A program made the translations under genes and the position numbers. A stretch of 64,000 nucleotides of DNA from Branchipolynoe longqiensis (Eukaryota; Annelida; Polychaeta; Phyllodocida; Polynoidae), in NCBI GenBank assembly GCA_030323885.1, contig CM059190.1:84064709-84128708 (forward strand), in the 5' to 3' direction. The notes beneath the pieces were generated by a model. The model was given only the letters and a program-made list of their open reading frames with translations. It ran no database searches and was not told where the DNA came from. Below are positions 39,150 through 48,537 of this stretch, piece after piece (within the stretch, counting starts at the first letter, position 1; each line of letters opens with the position of its first letter).

Positions 39150-40140
39150 CCCTCTTACCCACCCCCCACCGCTGGAATTCTTTTTGGTAAATATGTTTGT
39201 TCTGCTGAATAAGTCTTTTGTCAGTGCCGAAGCACTGATCTTCCTGCCATTTTGCAATTCAGGGTTATTTACACAAAAGGTATGTAGAGTAAGGTATGCA
39301 ATAACTGTTGAATACCAAATTTGCAGCATATAACATAATGAAATTCTGTACCCCAAAAGTTCCATAGCAATATGTGAACAGTAGTGTCATATAACTAGAT
39401 CAATATTAGTCAGATCAATGTGAGTATTTACATGGTATTTAGAATGTAAGCAGAAGTTATCTTCTGAATTCATTTGGCAAAGTTGTAATAAGTTGTAATG
39501 TGGGGTCTGTTAGGTTGGAGTTAGGCAATCGCTATATGAATGTCAGTTTGTTAACAATATTCCTGTGTTAGTTATGTGTGGTTAGTTGTGTGAGTTTATT
39601 AATTATGTTGTTGGGGTGGGGTTGTTAGCAATAATACACTGGACCAGCTTTGGCCAGTGAAGCAGTGGGACCAATCCCAGTGCATTTTGGTCTTAAATGT
39701 TACATTTGTATTTGGACTGTCTCTGTCATTGCATATGGTTGACTGGAAATAATAGAGGAACAGCAACAAATAAAAGGGGGGGGGGAACTGAGGGTCATGG
39801 TTCGGTGGCCAGCTACTGAGGGTATGGTGACGCCATGGAACATCCTTTACTGTGACCGCATAAGGGCCTGCCAAATCTGATGTACTCTTACTGAGTTTTT
39901 GAGGTGCGAGGATGCTGCTCTGGTTCTGGCTGGTCCGTTGTTCCACATCAGGCTGCTTTAATTAATTATTTTGATATCAGCAATACTCTCTCAGTGCCGG
40001 CTAACATCCATATTGTGTGATAAACGATTTACTAACTGCCAACATTTTTTCAAAATCTATTTTGTAGACATTATATTTACTAAACACCTGCATATTTGGT
40101 AGTCTACTCATGCTCTTCTAATACCCTATTGAACAGGTCC
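39150..40140. other. Unannotated sequence with one weak coding hint
   Basis: Mostly featureless. A minus-strand frame (39946-39599) contains GPYAVTVKDVPWRHH, which faintly resembles the tail of a gypsy integrase (GPY...W-R-H). Without other pol motifs this is only a hint. Confidence 0.3.
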
Positions 40141-40146
40141 ATAAAC

Positions 40147-40478
40147 CGGACGCGGTGGCCGAATCGGTAGAGCGCAGACTTCCTGTGCTGAAGGTCAGGA
40201 AGTTTGATTCCCAGTCGAGTCAAACCAATGAGTTACACAATTGGTACTTGTCGCTTCGTAGCCTGGCACTCGACATTAACAGGATAGCACAAGGACTGGT
40301 TAGTTCAGTGTCACGATAATGTGACTGTGACTGAGTGGGATATCGGTCCGTGGTGCCAGTGGCATGATTTCCCAGTGAGGAAGCACTATAAAGTCGTTGT
40401 GAATGTGCACTGTCACAAGTCGGTGCCTGTCCTGATATGACCTTAGATATTGCCAGAACGTAAAACTCCAACAACCAA
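40147..40478 (+). mobile_element. tRNA-derived SINE type A
   Basis: Head GGACGCGGTGGCCGAATCGG then TAGAGCG, B-box-like AGTTTGATTCCC, and the type A body to 'CAGAACGTAAAACTCCAACA'. Full length. Confidence 0.92.
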
Positions 40479-40612
40479 CCACCAGGTGTTTGCTATCAGT
40501 TTCCATTTGCACATTTCCACTGGCCGTTCATTCCCGAGGGATATTGCAATAGAAATTGCCATATTGAAAGATATAATACACCACTTAGTAAATACACACA
40601 CATTGCAGTGCA

Positions 40613-40928
40613 GGGCCGCGTTCAGGGTCCATCTCGGAGGTGCCTCGGCGACGGGCCTGACATCACGCTAGTCTGAACAGATTTAGCTGTTGGCCGCCTC
40701 GAAAATGGCGGCCTCCATAGGCGGTGGCCATTTGCAATGGAAAAGCTGCGCTCTGATTGGATGAAACCAATGAATAACAGCGGCCATTTTCGAGGCACTT
40801 TTCATCTCTAGACTGAAAAGGGAGGCGTCGCTGAGACGTCGCCGAGACGCACCCTGAACGCAAATAGACCAAAAAGCATCGCCGAGACGTCTCCACGGCG
40901 CCTCCGAGACAGACCCTAAACACGGCCC
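40613..40928. mobile_element. Foldback MITE, GC-rich
   Basis: The left end is GGGCCGCGTTCAGGGTCCAT. The inverse of the right end is GGGCCGTGTTTAGGGTCTGT. CTCGGAGGYGCC follows on both. Internally CTCGAAAATGGC and GGCCATTTTCGAG form a second hairpin. No coding capacity. Confidence 0.82.
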
Positions 40929-41180
40929 AGGTGTTGCAAGCATCCTTCACCGTGTAGCACTCTGGAAGGTCTGTTCACCTGACCCCAATTTGGATGACAC
41001 GGGTCGTTGGCAGGCCCGGGAACATGGATAGAGTCTTAATTACCCTCCACACGAACCGGGTTACAGTGTCGTAGCAGGGAGGGGGATAAGGAGGGTTATA
41101 GTCCCCCCACCCTTCTTCTTACCAACAAAATATACTGTCTCCCAAACAAATCATTAAATCTAACAAACAAACAAAAACAG

Positions 41181-41518
41181 ACTAGATAACCGGATGAGTT
41201 CAGCGTTCGTCTCCCGTTCTGGTAGATCGTGGGATTCGAAACCATGGGTTCGAACCCTGGTGGAGTCAAACCAATTACTTAAAAATTGATGCTTGTCGCT
41301 TTCTAGCCAGGCGCTCTGCAAAATTAGGATAGGGAAATGACTGTGTGGCTCAGTGTCAGGATAATGTGCCTGAGTGGAATACTGGGTGATGGTGCTGATA
41401 GTCTGGTCTCCCTGTCGGGTGGCACTATAAAGTCCCCGTGAGTGCGCACTGTCACAAGTCGATACCCGTCCTGATATGACCTTAGATGTTGCCAGGATGT
41501 AAAACTCCAACAACCAAG
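41181..41518 (+). mobile_element. tRNA-derived SINE type A
   Basis: The A box is degraded (ATAACCGGATGAGTTCAGCG), with B boxes GGGATTCGAAACC and GGGTTCGAACCC in tandem. The body and tail end 'AGGATGTAAAACTCCAACAA'. Confidence 0.9.
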
Positions 41519-41940
41519 TATCCTAACAAAAATTGCTTGCTCCAACCCTTCTAGGGTGTGTTGATGGTGTTCTGCATTAAATCAGCCGCAATCACCATTC
41601 AGAAGGAGTCTATCCATGGCAACTGCCTAAACCCACAATGCGCATGCGCAGGGGGCGGCTATCGGGTTTTGGGTACAGATCATAATCAGGCGGCAAAAAG
41701 AGTGACGCCTGCTTAAACAGTTAAACTAGTCGATGAATCATTAGTGAAATATGCGTGTTAGTTTATTTGTGAAACATCAAAGCACCCCCCCCCTGCTTGG
41801 CTCCATCAGAGGAGAGAGAGAAACAAACACCAGCCCTGGATTCACTTACACGCACACACACACACACAAACAACAACAATACAAACACAAAATGGGGGAG
41901 ATGGAAACCCAATGTGCTCTTTGACTGCTGAACAATGGTT

Positions 41941-42236
41941 TGTTGGGGGTTTTAAATCCTGGCAATTTGTAAGGTCATATCAGGATGGGTAGCGACTTGT
42001 GACATTGCACACTCATAGCGACTTTATAGTCCTGCTCCACTGGGAGACCAAGCCACCAACACTATGACATAATTTCCCACACAGTCACATCATCCTGATA
42101 CTGAGCAACCCAGTCAGTCCCAGGCTAGCTAGTGACAAGTATACATTTTGTAAGTCATTGGTTTGACTCGAGTCAAATCCCCATTCTTCCATACGGGAAC
42201 CCTATGCTCTACTGATTCGGCCACTACGTCCGCTCG
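41941..42236 (-). mobile_element. tRNA-derived SINE type A, alternative head
   Basis: On the minus strand, the head is ACGTAGTGGCCGAATCAGTA, followed by 'GACTCGAGTCAAACCAATGA' and the body to 'GCCAGGATTTAAAACCCCCA'. Confidence 0.85.
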
Positions 42237-42309
42237 CTGAATAATTGTATACCCCAATCTGAAGTGTCCGTTGGACAAACTGGATGCGCTCGCCGAATCC
42301 GTAGAGCGC

Positions 42310-42900
42310 AGGCATGTCATTTTCTGAGATAAATATATTAGATTGATCGTTATAATCTACCTTCCTTTAGTTTGAAGTTACTTCGCTCCAACTTAACAGT
42401 CCAAGCCTACGTACAAGCCTATGATATGTAAATAGGAGTAGGCTAGTCTAGTAATAAGAGTAGAACAAAATAATATAATACATATAACCATACCAACCAA
42501 TTATCTATCTGCTACTGAAATGGAGGCAATCAAATACCTTATCAGCAGATACTGTGTGGTAAGGTAACACCAACACTACAACTGGCCAGCATTGAAAACA
42601 AGCCTGGGTACCCGGGCTTATATGCTATGGACAGTATAAATACAGCCTCAATAAAAAAAAAAAAAAAAAGAAACATGATTAACTGCAAACATGCCAAATT
42701 AAGTTTGGCATGCTTGCCAAAACTCTGACTCCATATGATTCAGCAGTAAGAGTGTGTATTAAATTGACTTATTATGCCCTTCTATGTAGCATCAAATACT
42801 TAATAAATGCACCAGAATCCATTTAAGATATGTAGGTTCACATCTAGATAAGTGATTTGCTTGTGAAAATTCGGTGTTTTTATGGGATTATGCAGCTTTA
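42310..42900. repeat. Dispersed repeat R-c interrupted by a LINE fragment
   Basis: Left part 42313-42395 and right part 42680-42900 match 17080-17140 and 17175-17395 respectively. The LINE 3' fragment lies between them. Confidence 0.75.
42400..42675 (+). mobile_element. LINE 3' UTR fragment
   Basis: From 'ACGTACAAGCCTATGATATG' to 'AATACAGCCTCAATAAAAAA', ending in an A-run. About 270 bp of it recurs at 50848-51135 within the Ngaro element with only a few differences. It is severely 5'-truncated. Confidence 0.88.
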
Positions 42901-42944
42901 ATATGGCTTGTCACGAAACAGGTGAAACAGACTTAGCAGTTGTG

Positions 42945-43010
42945 TTTGTTTGTTTGTTGTTGTTTTACGTCCTAGCAACATCTAAGGTCATTTCAGGACG
43001 GGGACTTAGC
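42945..43010 (-). mobile_element. SINE type A tail fragment
   Basis: The minus strand ends 'GATGTTGCTAGGACGTAAAA' and (CAAA)n. Only the last ~60 bp are present. Confidence 0.8.
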
Positions 43011-43221
43011 AGTAGTCTATGGCGGCACATAATAGGTGCAAGCTACAGCATGTTCTATAACGTTCTATAATCAGTGATAATATACCACTCTAAACAGCCT
43101 ATGTTTAGTACTTTGGCATAATTGTAAAAGAGTCTATTAATAATGCATTCGGACATTGGTTATGTTGGCCTCACTAACATGATTAATTCGCTAACAGGCC
43201 CGGGTGCGGTGAGGGTGGGGG

Positions 43222-43587
43222 TTGATGGAGTCGCGCACGCTCACTCGCTGGTCTTCAGGTCTGTCAATAACACAACTTGAAGCCCTAAATCTTGTCCAGG
43301 TGGTTAAGTTCCTGCTCCGTAGTGCTCCACATGAATTCCTGGTTAAAGTGAATACGGATAACTTAGTGTCTCAACATGTACTTGAATCAGGAAGAGGGAA
43401 AGAAAAGATTCTCTGTGCATGCGCTAGGCAGCTTTATCTGATCGCGGCCAACCTAAACTTCGAGTTAGAGATAATGCATAAGTCAGGTAAGGATTTAATT
43501 CTAGCGGATGTGCTGAGCAGGGCGCCTCACTCTGATATTGCAAAGGCAAAGGTGTTTGAGATCTGTACTGCACATAACCTTAAATAA
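43222..43587 (+). pseudogene. RNase H C-terminal part of the DIRS-like relic
   Basis: The first residues are not homologous-looking. From ITQLEALNLVQVVKF the frame shows the RNase H pattern of YR retroelements: E in TQLEAL, D in VNTDNLVSQHVLESG, and the closing ILADVLSRAPH. It ends in TAA at 43587. The first catalytic aspartate is missing because the 5' part is truncated near 43205. Confidence 0.75.
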
Positions 43588-43609
43588 ATTGTTGTAGAAG
43601 TGGGTCTTA

Positions 43610-44640
43610 ATGTATTGCAATGTAAGCTGTAAGGACTTGTGTACCTGGAAGATAGTAAAATTGTTGGCTCTATCTTCCAGGCTACTCGCTGATTCACCAT
43701 TAGCGCCTCCTCAATACATCCACTACTGCATTAGCGCAGCGGACTGGAAGAACAAAGTTGTGCATGTAAAACTCTATCTAGAGTTCCGCAAGCAACACAA
43801 GGCAAATGCTATCAACCCGTCAGTCTATGATCTGCTCTCTTTCCTGCTCCTGTTAAATGACCGGCTAAAGTCGCCTGGAGTGGTCATGAATTAGTTCAGT
43901 TCTGTAAAAATGTGGGTGTCGGGTGGACCAGGTGATGGCGGTGCATTTGAGGTGCAAGAGGTCCGAACCTTCAAGAGAGGTATCTTTAAATCATCAACCC
44001 ATGTCGCGCAAAGAGCCATGCCAATTTCCCCCCAAGATCTGAAGTCTATCATTGCCTACCTGCGCCAGCTTACACCTGTTCCTACCATCCTTGTAGCAGC
44101 GGTGCTCATTGGGTATTTCACACTCGTAAGGCAGAGCAACCTAGCGTCTCTCTCTGTTGGGTCAAAACTCCATCCCCATGTGATTAGGTATAAAGACGTT
44201 AAAGTCAAAGCAGCCTCACTTTCCGTGACTCTAAGGTGGACAAAAACTAGACCCATATCTGCCCCACCCATGGTGTTCCAGCTCCCGGCACTGCCGGGTT
44301 CCGTCTACTGTCTGGTGCAGGCCTGGACCAGCTATGCTTATGACCTCAAACATCACGGGGACTTGCCTGCGTTCTTGTTGCTGTCTGGTCTTCCGCTGAC
44401 CATACCAACACTGAAGCGTGCACTAAAAGTCTCCGCATTCACGGCTCTTGGCGTGGCCAAAAAGCTTCACCCTCCACGAGCTTTGGAGGGGTCCTGCTCA
44501 GACTTCTCAGGGTACAGGCCTGATGCTTGACCAGCATTATGTCTACTGGAACCTGGCATAGTGCAGCGGTAAATGTCTATCTTTGTGCTATCCATATTAC
44601 TTTATTAGTGCAGCGCCTGCAGCGCTCGGTCGTATGTTGG
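43610..44640 (+). pseudogene. DIRS-like tyrosine recombinase, broken
   Basis: The core-binding half (ALSSRLLADSPLAPPQY, HVKLYLEFRKQH) runs to a stop at 43892-43894. The same frame continues FSSVKMW, and the catalytic half starts with AMPISPQDLKSIIAYLRQ and IGYFTLVRQSNLASLS (first catalytic R). After 44440 frames shift: the HxxR box is degraded, and TGTWHSAAVNVYL, holding the W/H and Y positions, lies in another frame at about 44545. At least one stop and one to two frameshifts make it inactive. Confidence 0.78.
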
Positions 44641-44644
44641 GTCG

Positions 44645-45165
44645 AGCGCTGTCCTATACATAACGGGCTCATCTTGGTTTCGATTGGACTTGTATTTTAT
44701 TATTGTTCCTTTGGTTTATTACAGGTTACGTGATATGTGCTTATCTACATGTAGGTCAATTCGATCTGTAGACATCCTCCTACTGTGTGTCTGTCCTAGG
44801 TAAGAAGGCCCTGGCGCCGAATTGCGTTATTACTATTACATATATGTTATTTCTTTGACTGCTGGCCATTTCGGTCCCCAAGACATTACTCGTACTCCGG
44901 TACTGTACTTTTAAGAAGGCCCTGTTGCCGATTTGCTCTATTTATCCGAGATGCTCACTTACCTGAAGTACAGACTTATTTTTGATCAGATAATAAACAT
45001 CTGGTTTCCAAATCCTGGTGTTGAACTTGGTGTCTCGTTAAGCGAATTAAAGTATTAACCCACTGTGTGTGACCTAACCTCAAGATGTATCCAATGATGA
45101 TGTACTTAATTACAATTCTCAGTTATAATTCCTTGATTAAGTAGCAGCATTTTCAACTGTTGATA
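44645..45165. other. Unannotated sequence following the DIRS-like relic
   Basis: Contains a weak repeat 'AAGAAGGCCCTGGCGCCGAA' / 'AAGAAGGCCCTGTTGCCGAT' about 110 bp apart, possibly the element's terminal region. No gene. Confidence 0.45.
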
Positions 45166-45169
45166 ACTG

Positions 45170-45345
45170 GTGTTCCGCCAGTCCACTGCTCTCAAGTCTA
45201 TTCTAATAATGCCGAGTGACAGACTAGGTAGTGACATGTATCACACTTTTAGTCATTCATTTCACTTAGTCGGGGATCGAACCCACAAACTATCACATCA
45301 GAGTGGAAGCTGACGCACAACTCTTTCGGTCATATCAATTGTGTA
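45170..45345 (-). mobile_element. SINE fragment (type A/B head)
   Basis: The minus strand has GGGTTCGATCCCCGAC (B box) and 'CTAGTCTGTCACTCGGCATT'. It is diverged and lacks a clear tail. Confidence 0.6.
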
Positions 45346-45349
45346 AGCA

Positions 45350-45575
45350 TGCCAGACGGGATGGCTGAATGAGTTGAGCGTCTGTCTTCCATTTTTGTAG
45401 GTGGTAGGATTCGAACCCTCGGGTTTGAACCCTGGTGGAGTCAAAGCAATGATTTAAAAATTGATATGTGTAGCTTCCTAGCCATGCGCTCGGCATTATT
45501 AGGACAGGACAAGGAGCAGTAGAATGAGGAAGCCCAATCATCGGCGATTGTGCTTAACTAATGAACCAACAACAA
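45350..45575 (+). mobile_element. SINE type B
   Basis: Head GCCAGACGGGATGGCTGAAT, duplicated B boxes GGATTCGAACCC and GGGTTTGAACCC, then 'GAGCAGTAGAATGAGGAAGC' and a short tail ending in CAACAAC. Confidence 0.85.
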
Positions 45576-45577
45576 AA

Positions 45578-45660
45578 AAGTCATTTGTTTGACTCAGTCG
45601 GAATCGAACCCACGACCTAGTACAGTGGAAGTGAGCGCTCAACTCATTTGGCTACCTGGT
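45578..45660 (-). mobile_element. SINE head fragment
   Basis: The minus strand has AGCCAAATGAGTTGAGCGCT and GGGTTCGATTCCGACTGAGT then CAAACAAATGAC. The body is missing. Confidence 0.7.
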
Positions 45661-45787
45661 ATTAAAGGCTCTTCACAGTGTCGGGCAGGTTCGTGCTGGT
45701 TTCAGGAATGAGTCTAGTTTGGATAGATGCAGGTACAGGTGTTTGAAACAAGAATCTACCCACACCCCTCCTCCCACCCCCCTTCAC

Positions 45788-46030
45788 AAAATTGATACCT
45801 GTCGCTTCCTAGCCAGCCACTCGGAATTATTAGGATAGGGCATGGACTGGTTTGCTCAGTGTCAGGATAATGTGACTGAGTGGGATATCAGGTCATGGTG
45901 CTGGTGGCCTGGTCTTCCAGTGGGGCAGCACTATAAAGTCGCCATGAGTGCGCACTGTCACAAGTCGGTACCCAACCTGATATGACCTTAGATGTTGCTA
46001 GGACGTAAAACAACAAACAAACAAACAAAC
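45788..46030 (+). mobile_element. SINE type A, 5'-truncated
   Basis: Starts at AAAATTGATACCTGTCGCTT and runs through the full body to 'GGACGTAAAACAACAAACAA' and (ACAA)n. A C-rich tract precedes it. Confidence 0.92.
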
Positions 46031-46129
46031 CTTCACAAAAAGAGCTGGCAGCGGTGTTTTAAGCACTGTCAGTTTCAAAACTACTTCTCCCTCCACAGAA
46101 CCGTCTTTTTGCAAGCTCCCCCCGTCAAC

Positions 46130-46255
46130 CTCCGCCCCCCCCCCCCCCGCCCCCTCCCCCGCCCCGCCCTCTCCCAGAGAACTTACACCCAATCAGACAC
46201 CAAAGACTCAGAGGGTTATGGCGGGGCGGGGGGGGGGGGGAGGGGGGGGGAAGGG
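46130..46255. repeat. C-tract and G-tract pair
   Basis: C14-containing CGCCCCCCCCC... at 46134-46170 is followed by GGGGCGGGGGG... at 46222-46250. The two could pair as a hairpin or form quadruplex/i-motif structures. Such runs are also prone to assembly error. Confidence 0.8.
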
Positions 46256-46539
46256 AGCGAATCCTCTAATTAGTTATTCCACGCCAGGTCCCTGCTTCAC
46301 CAGCACATCGCCAACCAGTCTCTAAAACCCTCCAATTCACCAATACATCACTAACTTTTCTCAATAATGAATGCAGATATTATTTTTGGTGTGGAAATTA
46401 TTAAATTAAAATCCCGCTTTCCCAACGTATTCCTGAATAGACTTATAATTTATATGAACATCGAAAATCAAGCAGGTGTGGGTATGGTCTTATTTGCCAG
46501 ACCATAACAATAATAACGAAATAAAATCTTTGATTTCTC

Positions 46540-47260
46540 TTTATTTCTGTACGGATTAAAGTTGTAACAATCCGATAGTTTAGAAGTTCTGTCTTATTCT
46601 AATGCTAGGTACACACATACCGTATACGATTCGCGCACTAAAACTCGCGACCCGACCCGACCCGCTTAAAACTGAAAACGGGCTGATTCATTTTTCGAAT
46701 CGCGAATCGCAATCGTAAGGAAGCAGTTTTAGCCCTAAAACTGAGTTTTAAGTCGCGAATTGCAATCAGTAGGTGTGCTAGGGGAGTGCACAGCTCATGA
46801 CTTTTGAGCAGTTTTAGATCGTATACGGTAGGTGGGTGCGGAAAAACGGTAGGTGTGTACCTAGCATTAGATACATATATTAGGTTCTGTAATTATGCCC
46901 TCCCTAGCTTTGGCTTGAAGTAGCTTATAACTTTAGAGGTATTTTAGGTGAAAACATGTCAAAGTAATTTCGGCATGCACATCGAAATGCTCGATATTAC
47001 AGGCTTCAACAATGGTAACTTCTCTTGGAGTGACCTAGTATTTCTTTGAATACAGCAATGATTGTTTTCTATAAAATACTTTGGAGGTAGTTCAAGTGAA
47101 AACAAGTCACATTAATTTTGGCATGCACATGGAAATCCTAGACATTACAGACTTCAAGTTCAACAGAGACAGGTTCTATTGACGTGACTTAGTATTTCTT
47201 GGTATGCAGTAATACTTGTTTTTAAATAAGTGCACCGGTATCTAAATTGGCTATGTAGGA
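46540..47260. repeat. Dispersed repeat R-c, diverged copy with nested MITE
   Basis: GATTAAAGTTGTAACAATCC then GATAGTTTAGAAGTTCTGT aligns to 17025-17060. After the nested MITE, ATACATATATTAGGTTC aligns to 17080 onwards. An internal duplication (GTGAAAACATGTCA and GTGAAAACAAGTCA, about 165 bp apart) extends it. Confidence 0.6.
46598..46871. mobile_element. Foldback MITE, termini TCTAATGCTAGGTACACACA
   Basis: The ends TCTAATGCTAGGTACACACA and, reversed, TCTAATGCTAGGTACACACC are nearly perfect inverted copies followed by TACCG. The interior repeats AAAACTGAG, TCGCGAAT and GACCCGACCC. It is related to 3396-3607 and nested in repeat R-c. Confidence 0.87.
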
Positions 47261-47534
47261 CCAAATCAAGATTGTGTGGGTGTGCGTGTCAATCAATCAA
47301 TCAATAGGATACAGCTATAATAGGCCTTGGACCTTTTAGCCGCTCTTAATTAATATAAATGGAGACAGTTCTTCAGATGTGGTGGATTGTAGCAACTGTC
47401 ACTGGCTCCAAGATATACATAATGCTTGACCAGTATGCATCCAGTTGGGACTTGAAACAGTTCACCGACTCTGCTGCTACAACACTCTCCAGCAAGTCAT
47501 TCCACAGGTCAACCACCCTAAACCCCCACCACCA

Positions 47535-47705
47535 CTTTAAGTTTGTGTAAGGGTGTGGGTGTGTAGGTGTGTGTAGGTGTGTGTAGGTGTGTGTAGGTGT
47601 GTGCAGGTGTGTGTAGGTGTGTGCAGGTGTGTGTGGGTGTGTGTGTGTGGGTGTGTACGGGTGTGGGTGGGTGTGGATGTGTGTGTGGGGGGGGGGGGGG
47701 TGTAC
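47535..47705. repeat. GTGTGTAGGT minisatellite with G13 run
   Basis: About 12 units of a 10-bp GTGTGTAGGT/GTGTGCAGGT repeat followed by GTGTGTGTGG and a G-run at about 47688-47700. The H/T/P-rich ORFs on the minus strand are translated repeat. Confidence 0.93.
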
Positions 47706-47719
47706 AGGTCTCCAAAATC

Positions 47720-48120
47720 TGATGCTTTCCATACTTTAATTCCGTGAGACAGCTGCCTTGTTATTCACCCTAGTATGGTTAACGGACAGCTTACGGGCAA
47801 CTTACACCGCCCTCTGACGTCACTTTATGACGGCCATTCAGACTCGACGTCAAATAAGTAATGAGCCGCTCACCTGGCTTCTCGGCGACCCGGTAGGTGG
47901 CGCCTCGCTAGTCAAGGGGCGGGGATGGGTGTGTTGGTGGGGGCTCTAGTATAGGAAACACCAGCCATCTTCGTCAATAGAGCAAAGAGGCTGGTGGAAG
48001 ACTGATATATTTGAACCCTGGGAAATATTTACTAATGAGTGCGGTGTGTACAAGATAAGTAGAAGAAGAAGGGGATGACAATTAACCTATTTACTTGAAC
48101 TCTATGATCATCAAAACATT
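47720..48120. other. Possible single exon or nothing
   Basis: On the minus strand a good donor CAG|GTGAGC near 47878 is preceded by a short GC-rich stretch (RGATYRVAEKPG in one frame) and an AG near 47915. The related string GGTAGGTGGCGCCTCG also occurs at 22770, which suggests a repeat rather than an exon. No gene is called. Confidence 0.25.
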
Positions 48121-48124
48121 AGAA

Positions 48125-48285
48125 AATATTATGTATATGATATATATAATATATATGAGATACACATGATGTATATGATATATATAGTATCTATCATATA
48201 TATCATGATATCTATGATATATATAATATCTATCATATCATATTATATGTGCATGTATAAATCATATATCATGATATACATGTAG
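48125..48285. repeat. ATATGATATATA microsatellite flanking the Ngaro element
   Basis: Degenerate ATATGATATATATAATATAT repeats. Similar CATGATATATATGATATATG repeats resume right of the element at 53993, so the element sits within one TA-rich satellite. Confidence 0.85.
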
Positions 48286-48537
48286 TGGACCTGTAATGAT
48301 AACGCGCGGGCGCCGAACCCGCCCCCCGCCTTGCACCGCCGGGCCGGGAGAACTGCCAGCTCTAGGGGGGGGCTGAGGCAAGTCTAATCCTGCTAGGTGT
48401 CGGACGCATGCGCCAAGCCTCCGAGCGTCCAGTCGGACCGAGGCAAGTCTAGGCTGGAATGTGTCACGCGCATGCGCGCGCCTCCAGCCCCCAACGGTTC
48501 TCCAGTATTCGGCCATTCGAACCCGAGTTCTAGCTTT
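48286..48537 (+). repeat. Ngaro split direct repeat A1
   Basis: Matches 53408-53677: CCGCCTTGCACCGCCGGGCC, 'CTGAGGCAAGTCTAATCCTG', 'AGGCAAGTCTAGGCTGGAAT' and 'TCGAACCCGAGTTCTAGCTT'. Identity is near complete apart from the first ~50 bp, where A1 is shorter. Confidence 0.93.

Larger units (their letters stand above)
43205..44640 (+). mobile_element. Decayed DIRS-like retrotransposon, 3' part
   Basis: RNase H end and tyrosine recombinase occur in the order typical of DIRS-like elements. RT and terminal repeats were not found, so this is an internal relic. Its recombinase is clearly different from those at 16.1 kb and 52.3 kb. Confidence 0.8.

Noticed and set aside
39599..39946. Minus ORF with GPYAVTVKDVPWRHH, resembling a gypsy integrase tail
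   Set aside because: Only one short weak motif, with no adjacent pol sequence or LTR; mentioned only as a hint.
47373..47732. H/T/P-rich minus ORF
   Set aside because: Translated GTGTGTAGGT minisatellite.
47840..47920. Short minus-strand exon with CAG|GTGAGC donor
   Set aside because: The core string GGTAGGTGGCGCCTCG also occurs at 22770 in non-coding context, so a repeat is more likely; no protein family was recognised.
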